In this document: piece by piece, positions 24,821-34,603 of the stretch
How the letters are laid out: every line of letters begins with the position of its first letter
Position numbering within the stretch: the first letter of the stretch is position 1
NCBI GenBank assembly: GCA_959600835.1
Contig: CAUGNQ010000003.1
Coordinates: 1 to 63,239 of the forward strand
Source: an uncultured Collinsella sp.
GTDB lineage: Bacteria > Actinomycetota > Coriobacteriia > Coriobacteriales > Coriobacteriaceae
Length of the DNA: 63,239 nucleotides
Reading direction: 5' to 3'
Translations under genes and position numbers: made by a program
The notes under the pieces: model-generated
What the model was told of the DNA's origin: nothing
Databases searched by the model: none
The model's input: only the letters and a program-made list of their open reading frames with translations

Positions 24821-27313
24821 ATGACCGAACACCACGCCATCAGTCGTCGAGCGTTTACGCTGGGCCTAGGACTTGCGGCGTTGTCGCCGCTTGCAAGCCT
24901 GCCCGAAACCGCGGGATTGGGCCTTCCCATGCGCGCGGCATTTGCAGAAGACACGCCCACACCGGCGGCCACCCTCGACAAGTTCGTCATTCGCCTTCGC
25001 CCCGCGGGCTATTTTCGCACCGCGAGCGTCAACCAAGACGGCAACGTTCGCGGCAACGTCTGCCACCTGTTTAACGACGGCACGTCCAGCAAGCTCATCC
25101 TTGAGAACGTAACGACCAAGAATGACGATACAAACTGGTATGCTATCCGCACCTTGCTCAATTTCGAAGAGCATAAAAAGACGGGCTACAGCATTTGGTC
25201 GGTCGACGACGACTCTGACAAAGATGGAAAGGTCATCCACGTATGGGGCGGCGAGTATGACAACAAGCCCAGCCGCGCTTTTGCGTTCGAGCGTCAATCA
25301 AACGGAACCTATATCATCCGAGACCGCACGGTCGAGAAAGAAACCGAGAAAAAAGACATTAAGTACCTGGCAATAGAATCGAACGGCGAAGACCAGGACA
25401 ACAATAAGATCTGCCATAAGAGTAAGAGCATTCCGTGGGAGCTCGAACTTATCGGTTACGACATGAAAAAGAACGATGCCACGGTTAGCAGCCTCGACTG
25501 GATCACGTACAGCAGCTACGTCGATGGGCCATGTTGGATGAAATACGTCGACGACAACAAGTTCCTCGACGAGCTGAGCATCCCGGGTACGCACGATTCG
25601 GGCACCTGCAGCGTGGACAACGACACTGAGCCCCAATCCTCGCAAGTAAAATGCCAGCAGGATTACATTCCCACGCAGTTGCTCGAAGGCATTCGCTATT
25701 TTGATATCCGGCTCGGAAAGGGCGACGACCCCGGTATCGACCACGGGGATTACTACCTGCTCAAAAAAGACGCGTACTTTATGCATCTTTCCGATGTCAT
25801 AGGCTACTTCAAAACGTTTTTGAACGAAAACCCGACAGAAGCGCTCATCATGCTTGTATCACGAGGCAACGACGAGGCTACCGACGAAAGTGTTACGACG
25901 GCTTTCGCCAAGGTTTTGGACGACAACCCCAAACTGTTCTATACGTCGAGCCGAATCCCCGCGCTACACGAGGTGCGCGGAAAGATCGTTCTGCTGCGTC
26001 GATTTAGGCTCGCCGGCAACAGTGTAAGCGGCCACACGTGGGGCCTCGACCTTACCGAATGGGATGACAAGATCAAGGCTCACTCCGACAGCGCCACTAT
26101 GTGTCTCGTCCAAGACGCGCGGGGCTTTGAAGCCGCGGGAGAAACAGGCGACAAAGAGCCCTATTGCACCAAGGTATACGCCCAGGACAAGTACAAACTC
26201 ACGGGAACCGACAAGCTCAGCTGGGTCGATAATGCGCTGAAGGAAACGACCGGGCGCACGCGCAACGAGGTAGATGTCGAGGACGATAACGGGGCCAAGG
26301 AGCAAGTCCTGGAGCGCTGCTGGTCTATCAACTACACCAGCTGCACGGGCTTGTCGCACGGAGGCAATCCTTTTACCTCGGCACGAGTAGTCAACGAGCA
26401 TCTGTATAAGAGCCCGTACATCAACCCCAGCGGCACCGAGGATACAAAGTCAGATTACCTCAAGCACATTGGCATCATCGCATCCGACTTTGTTGATGCG
26501 GCGCTGGCCCGGAGCATCTACCAGCGCAATTACGATTACGATACACAGCACAAGCAGACAGCTTCGTACTACCTCCCGACCCGCATGCGCATGACGTACG
26601 GCGACTCGCTGAGCGATGCCTCGCTCCAGGATGGCAAGACCGTTGGCGAGGGCCATTTCCGCCTTGTCGACAGCAGCAACGTACTCAACGTGGCGGCTTC
26701 GGGCCATGCGTTTGCCATTGAATACGTGGATGTTGATGCCCTGGGCAACGAGACCGTTACAAGACTGCAGGGCTCTGTGCCCATCGATATCGATCCACGC
26801 GCGCTGACGCCCCATTTTGAGGGACTCGAAGGCCTTAAGGCCGGCGAAGACGTGCGCGCCAAGATTGCGGCATCACTCGAGGGCAAGCTCGAAACCGATG
26901 CCTGCACGGCCCAGCTCGAGTTTGTGCACGACGCGAACGGCGCTCCGGGCACGGCAATGGCCGAGGGCGAAACATTTGCCGCAGGAACGTACTGGGTGCG
27001 CGTGAACGGTCTCTTGGGCGACGCGGCGCAGAACTACACGCTCGCCAGCGACGGAGCCGCAAGCTTTACCGTAGCGGCCTCGGGCAGTGCAGGCGGCACC
27101 GGCAGCGACACGGGTTCCAACGCAGGCGGCGCCGACAAGAACGGCAAGAGCAACAAGAGAGGCCAGGGCAAGAGCTCGGGCGGAAAGCTCGCCAACACGG
27201 GCGACGGCTCTGGCGTTGCCGCCGGGCTCGCTGCCGCCGCCGTGGCGACAACGGTCGCCGGTGCAGCAATGCTTGCCAGTGACCGCGACAATACCGAGGA
27301 CGTTAACGAATAG
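24821..27313 (+). CDS. Exported PI-PLC X-domain-like phosphodiesterase with LANTG sorting motif
   Basis: 830 residues. The N-terminus SRRAFTLGLGLAAL is a Tat-type signal with a likely cut at AAFA (about 42). Residues 50-215 are a beta-rich, beta-trefoil-like region. The phosphatidylinositol-specific phospholipase C X domain starts near 230: IPGTHDSG with catalytic His258, RYFDIRL at 292-298, a second His at 308 or 322, and ENPTEALIMLVSR. It ends with DFVDAALARSIYQRNY. An Ig-like tail follows, then LANTG (790-794), a hydrophobic helix and an acidic rather than basic tail. The substrate could be phosphoinositide or another lipid head group. ATG 24821 follows GGAGGAG. Confidence 0.85.
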   Translation: MTEHHAISRRAFTLGLGLAALSPLASLPETAGLGLPMRAAFAEDTPTPAATLDKFVIRLRPAGYFRTASVNQDGNVRGNVCHLFNDGTSSKLILENVTTKNDDTNWYAIRTLLNFEEHKKTGYSIWSVDDDSDKDGKVIHVWGGEYDNKPSRAFAFERQSNGTYIIRDRTVEKETEKKDIKYLAIESNGEDQDNNKICHKSKSIPWELELIGYDMKKNDATVSSLDWITYSSYVDGPCWMKYVDDNKFLDELSIPGTHDSGTCSVDNDTEPQSSQVKCQQDYIPTQLLEGIRYFDIRLGKGDDPGIDHGDYYLLKKDAYFMHLSDVIGYFKTFLNENPTEALIMLVSRGNDEATDESVTTAFAKVLDDNPKLFYTSSRIPALHEVRGKIVLLRRFRLAGNSVSGHTWGLDLTEWDDKIKAHSDSATMCLVQDARGFEAAGETGDKEPYCTKVYAQDKYKLTGTDKLSWVDNALKETTGRTRNEVDVEDDNGAKEQVLERCWSINYTSCTGLSHGGNPFTSARVVNEHLYKSPYINPSGTEDTKSDYLKHIGIIASDFVDAALARSIYQRNYDYDTQHKQTASYYLPTRMRMTYGDSLSDASLQDGKTVGEGHFRLVDSSNVLNVAASGHAFAIEYVDVDALGNETVTRLQGSVPIDIDPRALTPHFEGLEGLKAGEDVRAKIAASLEGKLETDACTAQLEFVHDANGAPGTAMAEGETFAAGTYWVRVNGLLGDAAQNYTLASDGAASFTVAASGSAGGTGSDTGSNAGGADKNGKSNKRGQGKSSGGKLANTGDGSGVAAGLAAAAVATTVAGAAMLASDRDNTEDVNE

Positions 27314-27342
27314 GCAAGCCAGTCTTTTGGGCGCATTAACTC

Positions 27343-27380
27343 AATCGGGGCGCAGAATACCGTTCTGCGCCCCGATTTTT
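27343..27380 (+). terminator. Terminator after PI-PLC-like gene
   Basis: Fifteen-base perfect arms (27343-27357 and 27363-27377) around TACCG, followed by T residues. Confidence 0.92.
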
Positions 27381-27405
27381 ACCTTGGCCCGAACGCCGCT
27401 ATCGG

Positions 27406-27675
27406 CTACATCACCATGTTCAGAGCTTTCACAAATTCCTGGGCCTTCGCACGGCTACTCAGGCTAAAGACGCAAGCGGTCAACAGCCTGTTACGCAGGG
27501 AAACGTCGCGACCCTTGATCCTGTTGACCCCCGTGATGTCCTTAAGGTAGACAATCTCGGTGTGCCTGTCGCCAAAAGTGCCCTTCTTGAGCACCTCGAT
27601 ACGATTGGGGTAGATCTTAACGTCTTTAAACCTACCCGAACCTTTGTCCTGGAATAGCAGCGTGTTGTTGTCCAT
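27406..27675 (-). CDS. Small PH-like domain protein
   Basis: 89 residues with the strand-rich pattern of a bacterial PH-like domain: LFQDKGSGRFKDVKIYPNRIEV, then KKGTFGDRHTEIVYLKDITG, and a final helix SSRAKAQEFVKALN. ATG 27675 has GGGAG about 8 bases upstream; the longer frame start has none. It is divergent from the DUF1016 nuclease gene and converges on the PI-PLC-like gene. Function unknown. Confidence 0.65.
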   Translation of the reverse strand: MDNNTLLFQDKGSGRFKDVKIYPNRIEVLKKGTFGDRHTEIVYLKDITGVNRIKGRDVSLRNRLLTACVFSLSSRAKAQEFVKALNMVM

Positions 27676-27843
27676 ACGCGTCACTCCCGTGGGGTTCGCT
27701 AAAACTGTCTCTATTGTCACATTTTAGTCACCGCAAGGCTCCCATGCGAAGGTGCCAGACAGCACAGCAATTCGTATCCGCGCGAGGCTTTAAACTAGAT
27801 GCGATAAAGATGCATTCCACAAGAGGAAAGTGGGGCGACAGTG

Positions 27844-28893
27844 ATGGGCGAACTGGTAAACCGTGGAGAATCGGCAATCGTGCCCGAAGGTTTTTACAAG
27901 CAGGTTTCCTCGATTCTCAACGCCGCTCGCGACAAGGCCTATACCGCCGTTAACTTTGCGATGGTTGAGGCGTATTGGGAGATCGGCAAGAGCATAGTTG
28001 ATGAGCAGGGCGGAGAGGAGCGCGCCAAGTATGGAGAGGCGCTGCTCAAGGCCCTCGCAATCAGACTTACCAAGGATTTTGGTAAAGGTTTTGGAGCAAG
28101 AGAGCTGCGCAAAATGCGTCAGTTCTATCTTGCATTTCCAATTCGGGACTCACTGCGTCCCGAATTGAGCTGGACACATTACCGCAGGTTAATACGCATT
28201 CCTGACCCCGAAGCTCGCACCTGGTACATGAACGAATGCGCCGACTCTCGCTGGAGCACGCGCCAGCTCGAACGCCAGATCAACACCATGTTCCGCGAGC
28301 GCCTACTTGCCAGCAAAGACAAGGAGGCTGTCACCCAAGAAATCCAAAAGAGCGCCCCAGCTCGTCGCCCCGAGGATATCATCCGCGATCCATATGTACT
28401 GGAGTTTTTAGGTTTCTCGGACGATACTGCGTTTCGCGAGAGCGATCTAGAGCAGGCGCTCATCACACATCTTCAGAAGTTCCTGCTGGAGCTTGGCCGT
28501 GGCTTCGCTTTCGAGGCGCGCCAAAAGCGCATCACCTTTGATGGGCGCCATTTCTATATTGACCTTGTTTTTTACAACTATCTGATGCGCTGCTTCGTGC
28601 TCATCGACCTTAAGACCGATGACCTTACGCATCAGGACCTGGGCCAGATGCAAATGTATGTGAACTACTACACGCGTGAGCTCATGAACGAAGGCGACAA
28701 TCCGCCCATAGGCATCGTGCTCTGCGCGGACAAAAGCGATTCGATCGTCGAGTACACGCTGCCCGAAGACAACGACCAAGTGTTTGCCGCCAAATACCTG
28801 CCGTATCTTCCAAGCAAGGAAGAGCTGGCGCGCGAGCTGAGTGCCGAGTACCGCGCCATCAACGAAGCGACCAATGGCGAAACGCAAGGGTAG
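27844..28893 (+). CDS. DUF1016 (YhcG-type) PD-(D/E)XK nuclease
   Basis: 349 residues. The N-terminal DUF1016 helical domain has VEAYWEIGKSIVDEQ (about 40) and the LRKMRQFYLAFP block. The C-terminal PD-(D/E)XK fold has YIDLVFYN and CFVLIDLKT supplying the Asp and Asp-x-Lys active site. Such proteins occur beside restriction-modification or mobile loci, but here the gene stands alone. ATG 27844 follows a GAGGAAAG site; the GTG immediately before it would add one residue. Likely an accessory, possibly transferred, nuclease. Confidence 0.85.
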   Translation: MGELVNRGESAIVPEGFYKQVSSILNAARDKAYTAVNFAMVEAYWEIGKSIVDEQGGEERAKYGEALLKALAIRLTKDFGKGFGARELRKMRQFYLAFPIRDSLRPELSWTHYRRLIRIPDPEARTWYMNECADSRWSTRQLERQINTMFRERLLASKDKEAVTQEIQKSAPARRPEDIIRDPYVLEFLGFSDDTAFRESDLEQALITHLQKFLLELGRGFAFEARQKRITFDGRHFYIDLVFYNYLMRCFVLIDLKTDDLTHQDLGQMQMYVNYYTRELMNEGDNPPIGIVLCADKSDSIVEYTLPEDNDQVFAAKYLPYLPSKEELARELSAEYRAINEATNGETQG

Positions 28894-28950
28894 CAGCACG
28901 TTGCGACCGAAACGCCCGCACGCCTGTGAGCCGTCCCGCGCTGCGCTTCC

Positions 28951-30288
28951 CTACTTCCCAAAGATCGCAGCGAGCAAGCCCTTGCGTTTGGGCTTTTCTT
29001 CTCGGTAGGAACCCTCGACGGCGGCTGCAACCTGGCGCGGTTGCTCGCCGCCTCCACGGCGCACGATCTGGTACAGAAACGGCGACTTAACGTATTTGAC
29101 CTCGATGGGCGTGGCGTGCACGGTGCTCTCGCCGGACAGATGCAGGCTCGGGTTGAGCGGTGCCACCACATGCGTCTCGCGCTTGTCGCTAAACACCACC
29201 GCGGCCGCGCGGCCCGTCTGGCCGTTCACAGCGATGCGCACTTGCTCGCCGTCGCGGCTGTCCGTCGCCGGACGATCGACAAAGTAGACCGGCACCATCA
29301 CCAGACCGTCCTTATGCTTGCGGGCCTTGCGCGCCCAGGTTCGGATGCTCTTTTTATTGAGCCCAAGCACTGCCTCGGCATCGTTGCCGACAATGTCGAG
29401 CGCCAACTTATCAATGACCACTTGGTCCTTGGTAGACGCATCGACGGAGACAACGCGAAAATCACCTTCCTGCATGGCCGGGTCAAACGGCCCAACCTTG
29501 GCAAAGTCCCACGGCTCCAAAATGCCCATAAGGCGAACATCCAGATAGTTTGCCCGCGGATACGCCCAGTCGAGCACCTCGTAGTACACCAGGGTTTCCT
29601 TGCTCAGGCCCTTGCCCGGGAAGCTCGCCATCATACGCAGGTCCGCCAGCGCCATGGGGAAATAGAAGAGCATCATGTCGTTTTGGATTGCGTCTTCCAC
29701 CTCGTGCCCGGCAAAGGCGTCGGGGTACTGACGCACCAGCTGCAGTGCGTTGGCACGCGCCTGCTGCGGCGAGATTTCGCATGGAATACCCTGCTCCGGC
29801 ACATACTCCGCACCCACGCCCATGGTCAGACGTTTGCTAAACGTACCGGGCTTGAGCAGGTCGGCAATGCCGATCTTGTTGCCGCAGGACGGGCACTCAA
29901 ACACACGCTGCGTTGACTCGCCCTCAAAGGACGCGCCGCAGAAGGGGCAGGGAATGCTCACGTGCGTGGCTTCTTGGAACTCCTGCGCCGTGCCGCGGTC
30001 CTCCCATAGCAGATGCTCCAGAACCGACTGATTGCGCCAGTGCGAATTAAAGAAATACCAGTCCGGGTCCTCCGGGCGCTCGAGCTGCGACACATGGGTG
30101 AGCTTAAGTAGCCCATCGACAACCGTCAGCGGCGCATGGCGAATGCCCAAAGCGCTCTTGGGCTCCCCCGCATCGGCCTGCCACGGAACGACCGTGCCGC
30201 AATAGGCGCACTCAAAGCTGCGTTTAGCCTGGTGTGAGTACATAGGGCCGCCGCAGTTTTGGCATTTAATGGCAAACATCTCGTCCAT
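28951..30288 (-). CDS. Double zinc-ribbon protein of unknown function
   Basis: 445 residues. Two treble-cysteine zinc ribbons are visible: CQNCGGPMY...CAYCGTVV (about 8-33) and CPFCGASF...CPSCGNKIG (about 115-142), the first of TFIIB type. The rest is a mixed alpha/beta region with no recognised active site, ending in a basic KPKRKGLLAAIFGK tail. ATG 30288 has GAGGA upstream. It is divergent from the CDF transporter. Possibly a regulatory or scaffold protein; I cannot assign it. Confidence 0.7.
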   Translation of the reverse strand: MDEMFAIKCQNCGGPMYSHQAKRSFECAYCGTVVPWQADAGEPKSALGIRHAPLTVVDGLLKLTHVSQLERPEDPDWYFFNSHWRNQSVLEHLLWEDRGTAQEFQEATHVSIPCPFCGASFEGESTQRVFECPSCGNKIGIADLLKPGTFSKRLTMGVGAEYVPEQGIPCEISPQQARANALQLVRQYPDAFAGHEVEDAIQNDMMLFYFPMALADLRMMASFPGKGLSKETLVYYEVLDWAYPRANYLDVRLMGILEPWDFAKVGPFDPAMQEGDFRVVSVDASTKDQVVIDKLALDIVGNDAEAVLGLNKKSIRTWARKARKHKDGLVMVPVYFVDRPATDSRDGEQVRIAVNGQTGRAAAVVFSDKRETHVVAPLNPSLHLSGESTVHATPIEVKYVKSPFLYQIVRRGGGEQPRQVAAAVEGSYREEKPKRKGLLAAIFGK

Positions 30289-30506
30289 GGAAACGTCCTC
30301 CTTTGCACAGGGGCTGTCGACATTAAGTATGTCGAGCAAACTGGCACATGCCCATACCCATGTGGCCCAAAATGGACCACCCAGGCAGACGGGAAGGCCT
30401 GCTCGTTAGCGCGGGCAGACCATTGCTGCATTTTCTGAGCACCGGCGCACGGTGCGCCCATGCGAGCTACACTATCCCCTTAAACATGATTGTGAGGACG
30501 ACCGCT

Positions 30507-31688
30507 ATGCTATTTGTAAATCGGCTGGTACATACGCTTGTTCCCGGCAGCGAGGGCGAGCCGGTCGATGCCTCCTGCCGCACCAACGCGGGCTTCGCCG
30601 CAAGCCTCATCTGCATTGGCCTCAACATCACCCTGTGCCTGGCCAAGGGCATCGCAGGCCTGCTCGCCGGCTCCGTCTCCCTCATCGCCGACGCTTTCAA
30701 CAACCTCTCCGATGCCTCGAGCAACATCGTGAGCCTGCTCGGGTTCCGCCTTGCCAGCCGCCCTGCAGACGAAGGCCACCCCTATGGCCACGGCCGCTAC
30801 GAGTACCTAGCCGGCTTGTTTGTCGCCGTCCTGGTTTGCGCCGTCGGCATCAACCTGATCCTCGAGTCGGTCACTAAGATCATCAAGCCCTCCCCCACCG
30901 CCTACACGCTGGTCTCCCTAGCCGCTCTCGTCTTGTCCATGCTCGTCAAATTCTGGATGGCCGCATTCAACCGTGCGCTGGGCAACCGTATCGATTCCGA
31001 AACACTCATCGCCACAGCACAGGACTCCAAAAACGACGTCATCACCTCGGGATCGGTCCTGGCCGCAGCGCTTATTTCGCAGACGACCGGCTTTGACCTT
31101 GACGGCTGGGCGGGCCTGGGCGTGGGCGTCTTCATCTGCATCAGTGGCATGGGCCTGGTGCGCGACGCCATCAGCCCGTTGCTGGGGCAAGCGCCCGACC
31201 CCAAGCTCGTCCAGGCAATCCGCGACAAGATCGTGTCCTATCCGCAGGTCTTGGGCACACACGACCTGATGGTGCACGACTACGGCCCCGGTCGTCAGTT
31301 TGCCAGCGCCCACGTGGAGATGCCCGGCGAGGGCGACGCGTTTGAACATCACGAGATCCTGGACACCATCGAGCACGACATCAAGCGCCAGATGGGCATT
31401 GACATCACGCTGCACTGCGACCCCATCGCGACAACCGGCGATGATTTGCGCGGCTGGGTCAAGCGCGGCATCATGCAGATCGACCCCGCACTCTCCATCC
31501 ACGACCTGCACGAGCACGACGGGTTCGTTTCGTTTGACCTGGTGCGTCCCGACGGCTTTGATATATCCGACGAGGAGCTGCTGGAGCTCGTCACGCGCAT
31601 CGTGCACGAGCGCCGGCCCAACGTCTCGTGCGTCGTCACATTTGATTCGGGCTTCAGCTCGCCCGAGCGTCCGGCCGAGCAGCTGTAG
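30507..31688 (+). CDS. Cation diffusion facilitator family metal exporter
   Basis: 393 residues of the CDF family, proton-coupled exporters of divalent metals (Zn, Mn, Fe or Co). The TM2 metal-site signature SLIADAFNNLSDASSN and the HPYGHGRYEYLAGL loop between TM2 and TM3 are clear. Six membrane segments occupy about 30-220, followed by a cytosolic CDF domain and an extra 80-residue C-terminal region. TM5 carries a second acidic cluster (ALISQTTGFDLDGW). The Asn-Asp / Asp-Ser TM2 residues do not by themselves settle metal choice. ATG 30507 follows GAGGA; the upstream in-frame starts lack this. Confidence 0.92.
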   Translation: MLFVNRLVHTLVPGSEGEPVDASCRTNAGFAASLICIGLNITLCLAKGIAGLLAGSVSLIADAFNNLSDASSNIVSLLGFRLASRPADEGHPYGHGRYEYLAGLFVAVLVCAVGINLILESVTKIIKPSPTAYTLVSLAALVLSMLVKFWMAAFNRALGNRIDSETLIATAQDSKNDVITSGSVLAAALISQTTGFDLDGWAGLGVGVFICISGMGLVRDAISPLLGQAPDPKLVQAIRDKIVSYPQVLGTHDLMVHDYGPGRQFASAHVEMPGEGDAFEHHEILDTIEHDIKRQMGIDITLHCDPIATTGDDLRGWVKRGIMQIDPALSIHDLHEHDGFVSFDLVRPDGFDISDEELLELVTRIVHERRPNVSCVVTFDSGFSSPERPAEQL

Positions 31689-31700
31689 CCCACTTACCAG

Positions 31701-32690
31701 CTAGTTTCCCTGCGCGCCCGAGATGCCGTTTTGTAGGGCGTTCCAGGCATCCGTCGCCATGTCGCCCAAGTTCTGAGCGGTGTCGCCCAGGTTCTGAGCC
31801 GTATCACCCAGCTCTTGGGCCTTATCCCCAAGCTCCTGTGCCTTGTTGCTCAAGTCCTCCAGCGTATTGGAGCTCGAGCCGTCGGTACCGCTTTGGCCGT
31901 CGGACGAGTTGCCCGAGCTGTTCTTGTGCGTGAGCTGAATTTCGAGGTTGCCGTTGTCGTTATAGTAGGCAGAAGTAACGACCCAGTTGGCATCGACGAC
32001 GGGCGTTGAGCCATCATCAGTCAGGACCACGGCATTCGAAAGATCGGCGCCGCGCGACTTGAGGATCTTCTTGGCGTTGGACCAGTACTGCCCCGGGATA
32101 TCGCTCAGATCGACGGTGCCGGACTGGGTAGTCTCAGTTTGCTCGGCAGCGGTATCGGCCGTTGAACTCCCTCGCTTGTTGAGCATGCCCGACACGATGG
32201 CAAACACAACCGACAGCGCAAAGAAAATCGCCAGCACGATGAGGATCTTCTTGATCACGCTCGACGAACGCGACGGCTTCTTCTCCTCGTCCTCGCCATA
32301 TTGCGGAATCGACTTGGGGTACTCGCGATACGGCTCGCGCGACTCGTAGCGAGACTGTGCCGTGCGAGGCATATACGTCGTCTGCTGAGGCTGCAGAATG
32401 GGATTTTGCGGCAGGTCATCATAGGGATTCGGCGTCGAGGCAGCATAAGAATCCTGCGGCGCGTAATCAAACGGGTCCGGAGCTGCGTTGCCATAGGGGC
32501 CTTGCGAAGATGCAGCGTAAGAATCCTGCGCCGAGTCGCCATAGCCCATAACCCGGGTGGGCTCGGCAGAAGGCTGTGTCGCGGCGGGGTCGGTATAACC
32601 GGGGTTGGGAACAACGCGGGTCGCATCGGCGCTATCGCCAGCCTGCGTGGAACCGTAGCCGCCCATCACGGTTGTCTTGTCCTGATCCAT
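31701..32690 (-). CDS. Single-pass membrane protein with PASTA-like domain and heptad repeats
   Basis: 329 residues. The cytosolic N-terminal half is Pro/Tyr/Gln-rich and disordered. One membrane helix (IKKILIVLAIFFALSVVFAI) lies at about 148-170. Outside is a PASTA-like segment (DIPGQYWSNAKKILKSRGAD) followed by a Ser/Gly linker and four QELGDKA-type seven-residue repeats near the C-terminus. PASTA-like domains usually bind peptidoglycan or related muropeptides, which is the best hint of function. ATG 32690 has GGAAAGGA upstream. It converges with the CDF gene (12-base gap). Confidence 0.7.
   Translation of the reverse strand: MDQDKTTVMGGYGSTQAGDSADATRVVPNPGYTDPAATQPSAEPTRVMGYGDSAQDSYAASSQGPYGNAAPDPFDYAPQDSYAASTPNPYDDLPQNPILQPQQTTYMPRTAQSRYESREPYREYPKSIPQYGEDEEKKPSRSSSVIKKILIVLAIFFALSVVFAIVSGMLNKRGSSTADTAAEQTETTQSGTVDLSDIPGQYWSNAKKILKSRGADLSNAVVLTDDGSTPVVDANWVVTSAYYNDNGNLEIQLTHKNSSGNSSDGQSGTDGSSSNTLEDLSNKAQELGDKAQELGDTAQNLGDTAQNLGDMATDAWNALQNGISGAQGN
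31758..31841. repeat. 21-bp intragenic tandem repeat
   Basis: Four imperfect 21-base units encode the A-Q-E/N-L-G-D-x heptads at the C-terminus of the PASTA-like membrane protein. Confidence 0.75.
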
Positions 32691-32805
32691 GCAACGATTC
32701 CTTTCCGTCGCCGTAAGCATCAAGTTATCCATGCATTCTACCCGCGCAAAAGCCTATGGTGGGCAAAGCCATCGGTATCTACAAGACATGCGCGGGCCTA
32801 AGGAT

Positions 32806-32842
32806 AAAAAAGCCCCGCCGGGCCTTGTGGGCACGGCGGGGC
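32806..32842 (-). terminator. Terminator of fhs
   Basis: GCCCCGCCG (32812-32820) pairs with CGGCGGGGC (32834-32842); six T residues follow in the minus direction. Confidence 0.88.
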
Positions 32843-32867
32843 GGGCTAGCAGCTATGGACAGCAGGC

Positions 32868-34535
32868 TTAGAACAGGCCGGTGATGTTGCCGTCGTTGTC
32901 GACGTCGATGTTCTCGGCCGCGGGAACCTTGGGCAGGCCCGGCATGGTCAGAACGCTGCCGGTCAGCGCGACCACAAAGTGGGCGCCGGCGGAAACCTTG
33001 AGCTCGCGCACCGTGATGCGGAAGCCCTCAGGAGCGCCCAGCGCCTTGGCGTTGTCGCTAAAGCTGTACTGGGTCTTGGCAACGCACACCGGCAGGTTGC
33101 CAAAGCCGTTCTCGCGCAGCTCGGCGAGCTGGCGCTTGGCAGCCGGCGTAAAGTCAACGCCGTCGGCGCGGTAGACCTTGGTGGCAACGGCCTCGAGGGC
33201 ATCAGCGACATCAGCGCCGTCCTCATAGGCAAACTTGAGCTCGCTCGGCTGCTCAATCAGACGCATGACCTCATCGGCAAGCTCGAGCGCGCCCTCGCCG
33301 CCCTTGGCCCAGACCTCGGAAAGCTTAACGTTGACGCCGAGCTTCTGGCACTCGGACTCGATGAGAGCAAGCTCGGCCTCGGTGTCCGTCGGGAAACGGT
33401 TGATGGCGACCACGCAGGGCAGACCATAAACGTTCTGGATGTTGTCGACATGACGCAGCAGGTTGGGCATGCCAGCCTTGAGTGCCTCGAGGTTCTCCTC
33501 GTTGAGGTCGGCCTTGGCGACGCCACCGTTGTACTTCAGCGCACGAGCGGTCGCGACGACCACGACGGCGCTGGGGCGAACGCCCGTCATGCGGCACTTG
33601 ATGTCGAGGAACTTCTCGGCACCCAGGTCGGCGCCAAAGCCGGCCTCGGTAATGGCGACATCGCCAAAACGCATCGCCATACGCGTGGCCATGATGGAGT
33701 TGCAGCCGTGGGCGATATTGGCGAAGGGACCGCCGTGGACAAACGCGGGCGTGCCCTCGAGCGTTTGCACCAGGTTGGGCTTGAGCGCATCCTTAAGCAA
33801 CGCGGCCATGGCACCCTGGGCCTTAAGGTCGCGGGCACGGACGGGCTCGCCGGCAAAGCTGTAGCCGACGACGATCTCGCCCAGGCGCTCCTTGAGGTCG
33901 CTGATGCTCGTAGACAGGCACAGAATTGCCATGACCTCGGAGGCGACGGTGATATCGAAGCCGTCCTCGCGCGGCACGCCCTGGGCTTTACCGCCAATGC
34001 CGTCAATGACGTGGCGCAGCTGACGGTCGTTCATATCGACGACGCGCTTCCAGGTGATGCGCTTAACGTCAATACCGAACTGGTTGCCCTGCTGAATATG
34101 GTTGTCGAGCATGGCGGCCAGCAGGTTGTTGGCAGCACCGATAGCGTGGAAGTCGCCGGTAAAGTGCAGGTTGATATCCTCCATGGGGATCACCTGAGCC
34201 CAGCCGCCACCGGCAGCACCGCCCTTAACGCCAAAGACAGGGCCGAGCGAAGGCTCGCGCAGGGCCACGGCGCTCTTGACGCCGCGGCGACGCAGGCCAT
34301 CGACCAGACCGATGGTCGTGGTGGTCTTGCCCTCGCCCGCAGGCGTTGGGTTGATAGCGGTCACGAGGACGAGCTTGGCCTGGTGATCAGTCGGCTCGTT
34401 GAGCAGTGAATAGTCGACCTTAGCCTTGTCGAAGCCGTACGGAATCAGGTGCTTTACGTCGACGCCGGCGTTCTTAGCCACCTCGGTAATGGGCAGCGGC
34501 GTGACGGAACGTGCGATTTCGATGTCAGTAGGCAT
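32868..34535 (-). CDS. fhs: Formate--tetrahydrofolate ligase
   Basis: 555 residues. Fhs makes 10-formyl-THF from formate, THF and ATP; it is the first folate step of the methyl branch in anaerobes. Seen: the N-terminal SVTPLPITEVAKNAGV block, the P-loop PTPAGEGKTTTTIG (about 63-76), FGVKGGAAGGGWAQVIPMEDINLHFTGD (about 105-135) and the C-terminal PGLPKVPAAENIDVD. Length is standard. ATG 34535 is preceded by AAAGGA. It is a monocistronic gene with its own terminator and a possible promoter just upstream. Confidence 0.97.
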   Translation of the reverse strand: MPTDIEIARSVTPLPITEVAKNAGVDVKHLIPYGFDKAKVDYSLLNEPTDHQAKLVLVTAINPTPAGEGKTTTTIGLVDGLRRRGVKSAVALREPSLGPVFGVKGGAAGGGWAQVIPMEDINLHFTGDFHAIGAANNLLAAMLDNHIQQGNQFGIDVKRITWKRVVDMNDRQLRHVIDGIGGKAQGVPREDGFDITVASEVMAILCLSTSISDLKERLGEIVVGYSFAGEPVRARDLKAQGAMAALLKDALKPNLVQTLEGTPAFVHGGPFANIAHGCNSIMATRMAMRFGDVAITEAGFGADLGAEKFLDIKCRMTGVRPSAVVVVATARALKYNGGVAKADLNEENLEALKAGMPNLLRHVDNIQNVYGLPCVVAINRFPTDTEAELALIESECQKLGVNVKLSEVWAKGGEGALELADEVMRLIEQPSELKFAYEDGADVADALEAVATKVYRADGVDFTPAAKRQLAELRENGFGNLPVCVAKTQYSFSDNAKALGAPEGFRITVRELKVSAGAHFVVALTGSVLTMPGLPKVPAAENIDVDNDGNITGLF

Positions 34536-34575
34536 GGGCGGTCCTTTCGTTACCGAATGAGAAAAAGACCAATTC

Positions 34576-34603
34576 AGCATAGCACGGGCGCGCAATAGTA
34601 AAA
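34576..34603 (-). promoter_or_regulatory. Possible fhs promoter
   Basis: On the minus strand TTTTAC and TATGCT are 16 bases apart and end about 40 bases before the fhs start. Confidence 0.35.
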
